A stretch of 64,000 bases of DNA, taken from contig JBEWZL010000152.1 in the NCBI GenBank assembly GCA_045837725.1, forward strand, positions 434,001 to 498,000. Direction: 5' to 3'. The DNA comes from Vermamoeba vermiformis (lineage: Eukaryota > Tubulinea > Echinamoebida). Of the stretch, positions 1 through 10,801 are shown in pieces; positions within the stretch are counted from its first letter, which is position 1; the number at the start of each line of letters is the position of its first letter. The notes beneath the pieces are model-generated. The model did not search any database, was not told the DNA's origin, and saw only the letters and a list, made by a program, of their open reading frames with translations. The position numbers and the translations under genes are program-made.

Positions 1-1028
1 CTCGTCCAAGTGCTCAAAATTGACTTGTCCGCGCTCCTCTGCGATGTGTATGTTGTCCGACTGATCTGCCAATATCTCCGCGGCAATGCGCTGTGCCTCG
101 TGCTCCAACTTCTTGTAGCTGGGATCGCTCTTGTTGATCACACTCGTGTAGATCTCCTCGCGGAAGGTGCTCTTCACGCCAAACTTGCGCTGATTCACTT
201 CGAACTGGTCCCAACTGCCCGTAGTGTGCGCACCTTCGTCGAACTCCAGACTCGCGTGACTGGCAATGGGCGGATCCAGCTTGAACGGCACGAACTGTTT
301 CTCGTGCAGATTGCGTCGCTTGGAGATACCGACGTCCGTGAACTCGTCGTTGTACTCGTCGTGGTAGTCGTACTCGTCGCCGCGCAGTTCCACGCCCTCG
401 CTCTTCACTGCCTCCTCGCGCACGAACAGCCCGCCCTGGCCCTCGTGATACAGCGCGTGCAGGCCACTGTCTGCGCCCACCACATCGACCTCGCGCGCCA
501 CGATCTGCACCACCTCCTCGCCACTCAACAGCACTCGTGCCGCAGGACGAGCCAGCACGTCACTCTTCTTGCGCGCCCAGGACAGCACCACGGCCAGTGC
601 GCCGATGGGCTGTTGCGCACGTGACTTGGCCGCAGCGAGCAGTGCAGCAGGATCCGCGCCACTGCCAAAGTCGACGAGCAGCTCGTTGTAGTTGTGCGGC
701 GAAGAGAGTCCTACGGTGTGGAAGTGTCCCTCCCAGATCTGCTGGTCACGTGTCTGCACTTCCACGCGCTGACCCTGCACCTTATTGTAAGGACCAGGTA
801 CATATATATATATGGCGCGTGCTGGACTTACAATGAAGCTCAACGCGATGAATAACATGCGCTCTAAGTTCCGATCAGCTGACTTGTCTTGATCCGTTCT
901 GAAAGCAGTTTCAAAATTAATTTTAAAAATCATATTGACTCTATATAACGCATTTGTATTGTCGCTACATACTTGTGATCATTTGTCTTCTTATCCACAT
1001 TATTTTTATTTTTCTGTGCTTTGCTCAT
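1..1028 (-). CDS. ATXN2: Ataxin-2-like RNA-binding protein (Lsm + LsmAD), 3' end missing
   Basis: Cut by the left edge. The ATG at 1028 opens a short Lys/Asn-rich first exon. The Lsm fold follows across introns: NLERMLFIALSFI at the end of the exon near 840, then VEVQTRDQQIWEGHFHTVGL, as in the ataxin-2 Lsm domain. Near the left edge is an LsmAD domain with WDQFEVNQRKFGVK, then EEIYTSVINKSDPSYKKLE and HEAQRIAAEI, which is diagnostic of the ataxin-2 family. Family members bind RNA and poly(A)-binding protein in the cytoplasm and act in stress granules and translation control. The C-terminal region, where a PAM2 motif would be expected, lies outside the window. It diverges from TMEM234 across a 366 bp gap. 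The long plus-strand open frame at 10-624 is its antisense shadow. Confidence 0.88.
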
Positions 1029-1394
1029 TGTAAGTCATATGGAGTGTAATAGTCTCGCTGAATCACTGACTGAGATAATAATATAAATAATAATAATTAA
1101 TATACAAAAGTTGTTAGTGTCTGGTGCTGGTCTAATTACACAAAAATGAATGAAGCAGATCCAAGCCGCACACTCGTTTTATCGATAAGACACGAACACA
1201 ACATCGAATAGCACCCACTGTGTCCTTGTATATTAGTTTTATTATAAGCCCTATCAGCTTGAAAGTCACAGATGGACGCATTCCAATCAATTAAGGCAAG
1301 TTCGACAGCTCCGTCAACACGCAAGCTTACACGACGACCAAAATTCAATATAATGCGCCAATATTAATAACGATATTAGGGCTCATCGTGGCTA
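1029..1394. other. Divergent intergenic region (ataxin-2 / TMEM234)
   Basis: This 366 bp AT-rich gap lies between two divergently transcribed genes and should hold both promoters. I see no clear TATA box or RNA gene. It contains A/T runs near 1080-1110. The open frames inside it match nothing I recognise. Confidence 0.4.
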
Positions 1395-1929
1395 ATGTTG
1401 GTGCTCGTAGCAGTGCTGTGGGGCGTGACCAATCCGCTCATGAAGCGCGGCAGCAGCGGCATTGCGAGTGAGCGCGCAGACAAGCCCAAGTCCAAGTATA
1501 TAATAGTGCGCCTATTCTCTGATCTCCTCGATCTGTTCACTCGTCCCCTCTACTTGCTCTCATTCGCGGTGAATATGATCGGATCTGTCTTGTTCATTCT
1601 CTCGCTGTCCACACTCGGTACTCGTTGCCTATCATAGCTATATATGTACGTGTGTCTAACGCGCAGCAGACATCTCGCTGAGCACACCACTGACCAATTC
1701 ACTCACCTTCTTGTTCACCACCATCACTTCGCGACTGCTCGGCGAACAAGCGCTCAATACATGCAAGTGATTGTATATATATAATGTGATTATATGACTA
1801 TGATTATTATACTATGATGATATCAATATGATGGAACATCCGTACTTACTGATCGCACGACAGATTCAGTGCTGGGCATGATCAGCGTGCTGATTGGTGT
1901 CACTATTTGTGTCAGCAGCAAAGTGTGAA
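1395..1929 (+). CDS. TMEM234: TMEM234 family small membrane protein
   Basis: Three exons encode about 130 residues. The N-terminus MLVLVAVLWGVTNPLMKRGS matches the TMEM234 (DUF486-like) start, where a first helix runs into W-G-x-T-x-P-x-x-K-R. Later helices contain LSTPLTNSLTFLFT and end in VLGMISVLIGVTICVSS, the usual short C-terminus. Exon 1 ends near 1617. Exon 2 runs to 1762. Exon 3 starts at 1864 after a GC-AG intron (donor GCAAGT), since this is the only join that keeps the conserved last helix in frame. It is predicted to be an integral membrane protein resembling the EamA/DMT transporter fold. The function of the family is unknown. The gene is convergent with the FG-GAP gene, 50 bp away. 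Confidence 0.82.
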
Positions 1930-1978
1930 AGAAGAAATTGCCTTATTTGTACAGTAACATAAATATCTGCAAACACCC

Positions 1979-3754
1979 TCACTTGGACGGTCGAGTGAGC
2001 CGATAAAACAGTGCCACAAACACCATGAGCCAGAGTGCCAGCAGTGCCACCGTGAACACGTGGCGTGTGTTGAGTGCATCACGTGCCTGCAGCGCGTACC
2101 CCGTGAGCTGATTTTCACTGAACGCGAGCAGATCTGTCACACCATCGCCGTTCACATCACCGAGCTGCAAATCAGTCACGTGCTCGTCCATGCGCACACT
2201 GGCCACGTGATCACCGCGCACACCATCTACCAGGGTCAGATGCGGTCCTTGCGCGGCTATTAATAGATTTGTCTCGGGCACGAGATGCAGTTGCGGCACA
2301 ACGTTCACTGAACGTATCTCGCGCAGCGTCACGTGCCACAGACTGGTGCCGTGACTGTTCACTGAACGCAATTCTCCGTCGCTCGTCAGCACTGTCACGT
2401 GACTGACTCCCGCGTGCCGATAGATGACAGGTGGTGCCGCACTGAGAGGCACGTGACTGCGCGGACAGAGTGACACGTTGAACAGCTGTCGCACGTGTGA
2501 CACGAGTGCTGTCTCGACCACCAGCGCGCACTCAGTCACGTGCACGGACTCGAGCGTGAGATCGTGATTCAAGTCCACGTGCAGCTGGCGTGGGGCGAGT
2601 GGCACGTGGCACAGTGGCAGTCCTGTGTAGTAGTGCAGCAGATGCATGCCTAAATATGGATATAGTGAGCATCAACGGCGTAAAAATTGGTGCAAACCTT
2701 GCGCGTGATGCAGCACGAGGGTGTTGGCAGGTGGCACTGCTGTCAATTTGTTCCGCACCAGTCCCACCAGTGCCAGTGCGGTGTCACTCGGCTCGTACCA
2801 GCGATGCACGTGCAGACCATGCATCGGATCAGTGCCGCGCTGGTCCTGTATGCCATATAAGGCAGGTGTGAAGGACTGACAGTTGACATCTTGATCCACG
2901 TGACCGCGCCCCGACATGGCGCGTTGAATCTTCCAGTTGACGTCGCTCATTTTGACCCGCGTGTCGTGCTATAAATAGAACACAGTTATTCCGCTGTCCG
3001 CAGCACGTGACCAGTACTTGCCTGGCGCTCAGTGTCGTGCACGTGCTCGTCGTCGCGTTCATTGAACTCCCATCTGATGGCACCAGTGCGTCCGTCCAAT
3101 CCGCGACACTGCCAGCCACTCTCTGCAGTCACGTGCTCGCTCTGATCACGTGCGCAGATCACCACCGCTCCTTCGTCGAACTTTCGCAAAGACTTGTCCG
3201 TGATGAGCGCAGTCACGTGGAGGTGTGGCGAGACAGCATTGAGCGCGAGACTGCTGGTCCAGATCAGTGCCAGCACGTGATTGTAACAAAATATCTCCGC
3301 ACGAGAGGTCACCACGATCACGTGCTCAGGACTGCCGGCACGGAACGAGCCCGAAGTGATTAGCAGAGGTTGACCGTGCTCTGCGGGCAACTGTTTGACA
3401 TGTGTCACGTGCAGCGAGGTGTTGACAGCGAACACAGTGAGCACGTGACGCACTGTACTGGATGTGGCTTGTTCATCGGTGTAACGACGCACCGCGAGCA
3501 CCTCTCGCTTGCCATCACCATCCACATCACTAATATGCACCAATCTGGTCGTAGCGGTGGTTAGTGGTATTTAAGTGCAGCATTAATATATTGGTAGTAT
3601 TTTTTAAATTAATTAATTGCCTGTAGCCTACTTACTGCGATGATAATAAAGGAACTTTAAATAATGGCTCAATGTGATATCGTGTTGAATATTGCAATAA
3701 TAATAGCGCCCCGGTAAGCGAGGCGAGTAGAACCACTAGATCTGCTGCTTTCAT
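1979..3754 (-). CDS. FG-GAP repeat membrane protein (homologue of plant FG-GAP proteins)
   Basis: The ATG at 3754 starts a hydrophobic N-terminus (MKAADLVVLLASLTGALLLL), a signal anchor or signal peptide. The next exon has VVHISDVDGDGKREVLAVR, and near the C-terminus is DLQLGDVNGDGVTDLLAF. Both are FG-GAP/integrin-alpha-like calcium loops (D-x-D/N-G-D-G). A C-terminal membrane helix (VFTVALLALWLMVFVALFY) and a short basic tail follow. The middle shows EIFCYNHVLALIWTSSLAL and RQLFNVSLC, features shared with the uncharacterised plant FG-GAP protein typified by Arabidopsis At3g51050, including the membrane helix at each end. A beta-propeller in the secretory lumen or outside the cell is inferred. 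Its coding sequence is saturated with CACGTG, giving frequent His-Val-Thr and His-Val-Ile in the product. Confidence 0.75.
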
Positions 3755-3856
3755 TGCCTTAGTTGTCTATTTACATTACATATAGGGTTGTAGCGTGTTC
3801 ATTATTGAGCTAAAATATATTTATTTACAATTAAACATGACCGCGTCCACACCTGT

Positions 3857-5436
3857 TCACGAAATTTCAAAGCACGTGACTTGACCATCGCGCGTGCCCA
3901 CAAACAACAGGGACTGTTCGACGTGCTTGACCGAGCTAAAAATAGGGTGGACTGAGCTGTTGACGAGCTCTGCCACGTGCTGACTCTCGAGTGCATTCCA
4001 AATATAGGCAGTGCCATCAGCTGTCGTCACTGCCACATTGTACGCATCACGCGATATGACACCTGTCACTGAGGCGGGTTGATGACGTGTCGCGTGGAGT
4101 GGAGTCTGCGTCTGTCGCTTGTCCCACGTGACGACAGCACCGTCTGTTTGCCAAATTAGTGCATATCTAGCCGATCGATCGATCTTACCTTCGTGTCCTG
4201 CAACGAGATAGTGGTCTCCCAGCGAGGTACAGCAATTAGCTGGAGATCGGTCGTTGACACGTGTCAAGGTGCTCACTCGATCACGTGATCGCAGATCAAA
4301 CAAGTAAACATTGCCATTGTTCGCTGCTGCTATTAATAGCTTGTCCTCGGTGCTGACATCTCTGCTGTCACGTGCTGGGCCCGCAGAGTGGTGGTGCGTG
4401 TCAATGCAGCACTGATTGACAGCTGTCAACTCCTCCGCGCTGAACACGTGAATGACACTCTGTGACGGCACGTCAAACAGTCGCACTGTGCCATCACGCG
4501 AGCTCGTCACGAGATTGCGTCCTCGATCGATCAGCGCACTGGACAGCACTGCTTGCGTGTGACCGCGGAGCGTGGCGGCGGGTTCATCGAAGCTGATCGG
4601 GGACTCCGTTTGACGCGTGTCATCCGTGTCAATGTCCAGCAACGACCAAATCTTGACCAGCGTGTCGCTGCCACACGTGAGTGCCACCACGCCACTCGGG
4701 AACAGCCGTATGCTATTTATAGGTCCTGCGTGGGCTTTGGTGACACGCGATACCAATCGACTGGCAGGCTGATCAGCATTGCCTAAATTGGACAAATCGA
4801 GCACGGAGAATCCTCCGAGATTGTAAGTGACCTCGCGCACCAGTCCAAATTTGTCTTTGTTCTTGCGCGGATGTGCAAACTCTTCACTCACCACGAGCAC
4901 ACTGCCTGGGAGATGATGAGTATGCACTCTGATTATATACAAGGTGTCTATTAGCACCTACCTTGCTGATCGATGCTGTAAATAGGCTTGTTCGTGCGAT
5001 ACACTTCTCGTACGGGAGAGCGGAACAAATAATCACGTGACTGGCCCTGGTAGACAGTACCCACTCGCAGCTCATGCCACAGTCGCGAGTGCCAATGTCT
5101 TGGTGTCGCGTGGCATGCAGTGAGCTCAGTGTGCAGCTTCTGCAGCATATCTTCGCGGAATTTCAGCTCTGGATGCACCGCCATAGTGCCTCCTTCTTGT
5201 TGCATTCGATTATGACCGTACACCGTTGTCTTCTGTTCTATAAGATGTATTTAGTATTTCGAGAGTGAGCCCAACAGTCAAATAATTTCGACGAGTCATA
5301 ATTCGTAGTCGAACCTACCAGATGCAGTGTAGCGCACACAGTTCATCCAAAACTGGTCATTACTCGGCGTCGCATACCAGTCAGGCTGCACACTGAACAC
5401 GTGCGGTGAGTACTCGAGGAGTTGTGGTGACGTCAT
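3857..5436 (-). CDS. PAAF1: PAAF1/Rpn14-like WD40 proteasome assembly factor
   Basis: A WD40 protein of roughly 480 residues in several exons, starting at the ATG at 5436. The best landmarks are ALIDRGRNLVTSSRDGTVRL, almost the PAAF1 signature in which human PAAF1 reads A-I-V-D-R-G-R-N-V-V-S-A-S-R-D-G-T, then EDKLLIAAANNGNVYLFDLR and NCCTSLGDHYLVAGHEGKI. Each has its counterpart in PAAF1. PAAF1 (yeast Rpn14) binds the C-termini of 19S ATPases and controls proteasome base assembly. The stop is at 3857. An intron at about 4150-4195 removes a region that would otherwise be read through in frame. The gene diverges from the small FAM32A-like gene 58 bp away, implying a shared promoter. Confidence 0.82.
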
Positions 5437-5493
5437 GGTGGGCAGTGAGAATAATAAAACTTAATTTCGCGTGCAACAACACAGCGCATCATT

Positions 5494-5815
5494 ATGAGCG
5501 ACGACAAATCAGCCCCCAAGTCAATCGGTGAGCGCATGAAGCCCCCTAAAGAGGACAGTGGCGTTGGGCGATTGAAATTGAAAGGCGGCATGGTGTTGAA
5601 GAAAAGTGGAAAGAAGTAAGTAATTCAAATAATTATGGCGTATTGAATATTGAAGTATGAAGTGTACTCAAGTGTCTTTTGAATGGCTAATAATTTTTTG
5701 CGCTAGAAAGAGGACTTGGAAAAAAGTAGATCTCGAGAAACATGTTGAGGCTGGCAAGTCCCAAGAAGACTTGCTTGATGATAGAGTGAAGAAGAAGCAC
5801 GACAAATTCTGTTAA
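5494..5815 (+). CDS. Small Lys-rich protein, possibly FAM32A-like
   Basis: Two exons (5494-5615 and 5707-5815) encode about 77 residues. The splice is required: without it the frame stops at once after KKSGKK. The N-terminal half has GVGRLKLKGGMVLKK, resembling the G-P-L-K-L-K-G motif of FAM32A, a spliceosome C-complex protein. The C-terminal half is charged and ends HDKFC. FAM32A proteins are usually longer (about 110 residues) and end with a conserved helix that I do not see, so the assignment is tentative. It shares a divergent promoter with PAAF1 and is convergent with OST48. Confidence 0.45.
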
Positions 5816-5881
5816 ATACGCACTTGTAAATAAAATGCCCTCTGCATAGCTTGAGATCTGTTCGTTTATTACTACAGCTGT

Positions 5882-7316
5882 CTACTTGTCCTTAGAGTAC
5901 AAGAAGGCGAGTGAGAACAAGAAGAGTCCTACGAGCATGGAGAAGCAGCTCGCGTAGTAGGGATACGCCGAGGAGATGAATCGCTCGTACTCGTTGTGTC
6001 TGAACGGACGCACGGGCACGGTGGTGCGCAGCGCGAGCTGAGTGTAGCCTGGACGGTGATAGTCGAGCTTGAGTGCGAACACACCGTACACATCGGGCAC
6101 GGTGAAGGTGCTGCTGAACACACCGCTGCTGCTGCTCTTCATGGCTGTGCGCACGAAGGGGTCCACGCGCACAAATTCGAGCTGCAGATCCGAGGCTTGA
6201 TAAGGCACCCACTGCGCGCCATTCCACTCCTTGACTGCCAGCTCCACGGTCAACTCGTCCTTGACGCGGTAGATGGAACGCGGCTCCTTCTCGTCGAGCA
6301 AGTGGTGCGTGAGTTGATTGGCCTGCAACACACCGCGCTCCTTGAACACCCAGGACACGAGTGCATCGACCAGGGCTTGATTGGAGGCCACTTCTTTGTC
6401 GGACTTGGCGTTGAAGTAGCGGTCAGAGAAGAGTGCGAGTGAGCCAGTCAACAAGACGCGCGCATTGTTGCGTGCTTGCATCACGGACACGAGCGAGGGC
6501 ACGCCAATCAGGGGCTGCGTGCTGCTCGAGGGACTGTAGGCGTGTGCAGTGCCCTGCAACACAGAGACCACGCGCTGCGAGGTGACACGGTGCGCAGTGC
6601 CGCGATAGAGCACGGGCGAGATGTGTTGTTTGCCGGCCAAGCTCTTGCCCAACACCACTTCGTTGTTGCGCAGCGAGGGCACGATCTGATTGACACCGAG
6701 TGTGAGCACGCTGTGGTCACCTGCGTGATGAGACACGTGATCGCGGACCAATCCTGCTTCGTCTTCGAATTCTACGCCCAATTCAGCGGCCAACTCGCGG
6801 ATGGGATCACTGGCACCTTCGTCAGCAACGAGCACAAGGTTGTGGCCGTCATCAACAAATTGCAAAATAGATTCTACACCAAGTGAACCACCGAACTCTG
6901 ATAGATGGACAATGAGTATTTTTAAGAACCTGACACGTCAATCTTGCGCTCAAAACTTACCTTCAACTTTAGAAGAGAAAATAATTAAGTGATCATATTG
7001 ATATTCACCAAACTTAGTCAAAGCCAATCTAGAGTCATCAGCAGCATAAAAGGAGAGTTGATAACCACGAGCTAAAACAAAAAATTATTAAAATTGGAAA
7101 TTTTTCCTTTTGTTAGTGCATTTAATAATATTATTCGTTGCTTGTAGTACTTTAATAATATTTAAATATCGTACCCGATAAGCTGTGGAAAAACAGGGAG
7201 TGCGTTTGTTGGGTGGACGAATCATCCAACAACACCAACACTCTGTTGCCTTCTGCGCTGCCAGCGACAACTAAGCCAACGCAAAATAGCGCCAACGTAA
7301 CAATAATGGCCTTCAT
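5882..7316 (-). CDS. DDOST: Oligosaccharyltransferase 48 kDa subunit (OST48/WBP1)
   Basis: The ATG at 7316 starts a signal peptide (MKAIIVTLALFCVGLVVAGS), and the mature part begins NRVLVLLDDSS, typical of OST48. Exons continue through FGEYQYDHLIIFSPK and then the long last exon with LVLVADEGASDPIRELAAE (the GIFT-like domain). The C-terminus has YPYYASCFSMLVGLFLFSLA and a K-D-K end, a type I membrane anchor with a cytosolic dilysine-like tail as in OST48/Wbp1. The protein is a non-catalytic subunit of the ER oligosaccharyltransferase complex that transfers N-glycans. Length (about 430 residues) fits the family. It is convergent with the FAM32A-like gene and diverges from SCOT across about 190 bp. 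Confidence 0.93.
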
Positions 7317-7507
7317 GTTATTGCGAATACGGTAGTAGAATCATGCAAAAATATCTGGTGTGTTGAGCGGTCAACGGTGGTCAAAGCGTTCTCTCGCCAG
7401 TGCAGCTCGCGATATGACCAGCAGAGTGGGCCTGAATTCCGGCGAAAGTTCTCTAATGAGGCCGGGAAACAAATCATTTTTCTTCAACTACTGACTTATC
7501 AACCACC

Positions 7508-9352
7508 ATGTTGCGTCAAGTTGTGTCGCTTTTAAAGTCAAGCACCCGATCCACCGCTTTCAAGGTCGCGACTCTTCCTTAAATTGACTTGCAATCATTA
7601 CTGACGGAAATTTATTCAGGCTAGCTCCACTCGCCGTTACTCAGGCAATTCTATCCGTTCATCAAAGAAGGTTCTTAATTCAGCGGAGGAAGCTGTGGCT
7701 GATATTAATGACGGATCTACTTTGTAAGTGCCGTAATTTGTGGCAAAAAATTGGTTGATTAATATTGTCGTGATTGTTTATTATTATTACTATTTTTCAA
7801 CAATAATTAATGATATGTATAAATTTGGTTCTTGACATGTCACTCCCCCTCGCGATTATTTTGACCGAAAATAGCAACGATTGACTGACACGTGTTGACA
7901 GGTTGGTGGGTGGCTTCGGCTTGTGCGGTATACCCGAAAATCTGATCAAAGCCCTCAAGTCGCGCGGCACCAAGCAACTGACCGTCGTGTCGAACAATGC
8001 AGGCGTGGAGGACTTTGGCCTCGGTGTCTTGTTGCAGTCGCGCCAAGTCAAGCGCATGGTGGCCAGTTACGTCGGCGAGAACCCCTTGTTTGAGCGACAG
8101 TACCTCTCTGGCCAGCTCGAACTCGAACTCACGCCGCAGGGCTCGCTGGCGGAACGATTGCGCGCAGGAGGTGCAGGCATCCCAGCCTTCTACACGCCCA
8201 CTGGTGTCGGCACCTACGTCGAGCACGGAGGCTGGCCCATTCTGTACGAGCCCAACGACCCTGCCACCAGCAAGGACCCCAAGGTACTCATTGCCTCCGA
8301 GCCGCGGCCCGTGGCTGAATTCGATGGCCGCAAGTACCTGTTAGAGCGTGCCATTCGCGGTGATTTTGGCCTGGTCAAGGCGTGGAAAGCAGACACGAGT
8401 GGCAACTTGGTGTTCAGATTGACGGCACGCAACTTCAATCCCCCCATGGCCATGGCAGCACGCGTCACCATCGCGGAGGTCGAGGAGATTGTACCTGCTG
8501 GCACACTGCAGCCCGATGAAATTCACGTGCCCTCCATCTACGTGCACCGCGTGATCAAGGGCGACAAGTACGAGAAGCGCATTGAACGTCTGACGCTCAG
8601 TCAAGTGACGAGCGAGGCCAAGAAGAGCAAGCCCGACGATCTCAAGCGCGAGTTGATTGCGCGACGTGCGGCCCTGGAGTTCGAGGACGGCATGTACTGC
8701 AATCTCGGTATTGGCATCCCCACCCTGGCCTCGAACTACATCAGCAAGGACATTCACATCGTGCTGCAGTCTGAGAACGGTCTGTTGGGTCTCGGTCCTT
8801 ATCCGCAACCGGGTCAACAAGACGCAGATCTGATCAATGCTGGCAAAGAGACAGTCACCACCATTCCTGGCAGCGCGATCTTCTCCAGCTCTGATTCATT
8901 CGCCATGATTCGAGGGTGAGTCGTTATCGGCTAGATATATATAGACAACTATCAGTGACTAACTCCTGCGCAGCGGTCACGTGGATCTGACCATTCTCGG
9001 TGCCATGCAAGTGTCGCGCACGGGTGACTTGGCCAATTGGGTCATTCCTGGCAAGCGTGTGAAGGGCCCTGGTGGAGCGATTGACTTGACAGCTTCGGGC
9101 TCACGTGTCGTGGTGGTGATGGAACACACTGCCAAGAACGACGAGCACAAGATCTTGGAACAGTGCTCACTGCCCCTCACTGGCCAGCGATGTGTGGATC
9201 GCATCATCACTGACTTGGCGGTGTTCGACGTTACAGATCAGGGCTTGCTGCTGATTGAACTCCGCGAGGGTGTTTCGCTCGATGAGGTCAAGAAGAAGAC
9301 TGGATGTGCCTTCAATGTATCACCAAATCTGACCAAGATCAAATACGCTTAA
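7508..9352 (+). CDS. OXCT1: Succinyl-CoA:3-oxoacid CoA-transferase, mitochondrial (SCOT)
   Basis: The ATG at 7508 opens a basic, Ser/Arg-rich presequence ([15 protein letters not shown]). Small exons follow, then the main exon beginning [19 protein letters not shown], the class I CoA-transferase alpha signature. The beta half contains [18 protein letters not shown] and then [14 protein letters not shown], in which the Glu of S-E-N-G-L is the catalytic residue that forms the CoA thioester. A short intron near 8917-8973 precedes the last exon ([14 protein letters not shown]), which ends at TAA in 9350-9352. Alpha and beta halves are fused, as in eukaryotic SCOT. The enzyme activates acetoacetate with succinyl-CoA in the mitochondrial matrix, allowing ketone bodies to be used. 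Confidence 0.95.
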
Positions 9353-9639
9353 ATACTGGCAATGTAAAAATACTAAATATCTATTATCTCACATTCAATT
9401 CTGCACTCATCCTACCGCTTCTTTTGACTGTCACAACAAATTTTTAAGGTGATTGTGTAAAGGTCGGGTGCATGACCAGAGACATTGCTCTGTCCAGGGT
9501 CGCTGCATCTGCTGATGTTAGTAATTAACTAAATTACGCCAAACTCGGCCATTAGCACCAGCGGATCCAAAAAGTACCAATATTGGCATCAGGAGGCTTT
9601 GGGATAATTCCTGGAGGCTGAAAATGGCAATGTTCTGCA

Positions 9640-9860
9640 AAGAACTTAAGTACTAGAACTTTTTCTATTGGCGCTACGCTTGGAAACACCTAGACCTATC
9701 ACTATCTAACAAGAAAATATAAGTAATCATCAAAGATAATGTAGTGTACAGAACTTAACCCTGGAACTTTGTTCTGTTTGGGGCAATACCGCTTAAACTT
9801 TGAAAATACCTAGAACTATCACTACATAATATGCAGATATAGTAATTATCCAAGACATAT
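9640..9860. repeat. Degenerate direct repeat, two units of about 100 bp
   Basis: Unit 1 (about 9640-9737) and unit 2 (about 9750-9859) share an ordered set of words: GAACTTAA, then CTTGGAAA/CTTTGAAA, then ATACCTAGAACTATCACTA against ACACCTAGACCTATCACTA, and finally AAGTAATCATCAAAGA against TAGTAATTATCCAAGA. Spacing is similar and both are AT-rich. This is an old tandem duplication, possibly part of a larger dispersed repeat. Confidence 0.55.
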
Positions 9861-10115
9861 TAATTCAATTTGTGAATTTACAGCGTTAAGTATGAACCAA
9901 ACAACCAGCACATGTTTGGTACAACACAACTATACGTATTTTATGCAACACTGAAGTTTGGCTACAATTCATTGTCACCTAGCTATCCAATTTTTTTTTT
10001 GATTCCATACTTTTCTACTTTATGGTGTATGGTCGGCAGACAAGCAGTCCATGGCAGACATCCAATTTTTGCCGACAGGATGTGCACTGATAGCTAGGCA
10101 ACAGCAGTGCAACCA

Positions 10116-10229
10116 CTGTTAAGGGTCTAATGATGCTGAATTGGTTTGCAGAGTGTCATTTTAACAGGATTTGGTCATGACATTGGAACAGTGACACTCT
10201 GCAGACCTCGCGGCAATAACCTTTAACAG
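10116..10229. repeat. Foldback (nested inverted repeat)
   Basis: The inner arms GCAGAGTGTCA (10148-10158) and TGACACTCTGC (10192-10202) are perfect 11 bp inverted copies. The outer arms CTGTTAAGGGT (10116-10126) and ACCTTTAACAG (10219-10229) pair with one mismatch. AAGGGTCT occurs just at the left outer arm (10121-10128) and again right after the right arm (10231-10238). The nested structure could be a MITE-like remnant or a structured RNA. Confidence 0.5.
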
Positions 10230-10801
10230 CAAGGGTCTCCTTTTTTTCATGGGTAGCTTGTTCCCACTGTTGATTTGCTTGCTAACCTCCAGGGTAGGGG
10301 AGTTTGGAATGTTCTCACAGAACTATGCATGGATAGCATTAGGCGCTGATAGCACCCTCAGGTGGCCCAAAATCCTTTCCAAGTATGAGAATCAGCTTTT
10401 GCAATCTCCAGGGAAGCTGATGGGAAGATGGCCAGTCCAGCTTGGCTGGCGTTTCATTATACCCAGAGGTAGCCCGTATCACGTTTATTATAATCAAAGG
10501 GTGTCTTTCAAACCCTCCAGATATACTTATCTCGAAGTTTTTGTCCAGGACAACATGTCCAGGCCAGATAACTTAGCCTGGCTGGTAGTAGTATCACACA
10601 CCGGCTGGCTATGTCATCCACACTGGATTGGCCATCCTCCATATAGTATTACCATAAAACATTAGATTGGATAAAGCTTTCAGCATTCTGTACATAGGAT
10701 TGCCAATCCGTTCCAAAATGTTCTTTACGGCAAACTCCTCTTGCTAATGTCTTGGATAACACCACCAGCTTCTTACACAAAATTCGTATTTACATTTGAT
10801 T

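Larger units (their letters stand above)
9353..10801. other. Gene-poor island with degenerate repeats
   Basis: About 1.45 kb with no gene I can support. It holds two degenerate direct copies around 9640-9740 and 9750-9860, a foldback at 10116-10229, and a 138-residue open frame at 10249-10665 (Trp- and Pro-rich, unlike any family I recognise). Its texture differs from the flanks. It has no CACGTG, which is very common in the neighbouring genes, and it is rich in CCAGG and TGGCC-like words. A decayed mobile element or an unrecognised non-coding locus are both possible. Confidence 0.45.

Noticed and set aside
10-624. Long plus-strand open frame of 204 residues
   Set aside because: It lies antisense to the ataxin-2 Lsm/LsmAD exon, whose minus-strand frame matches a known family. 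The plus frame is Leu/Val/His-rich shadow sequence.
10249-10665. 138-residue open frame in the gene-poor island
   Set aside because: No family resemblance and codon texture unlike neighbouring genes. Noted only as part of the island.
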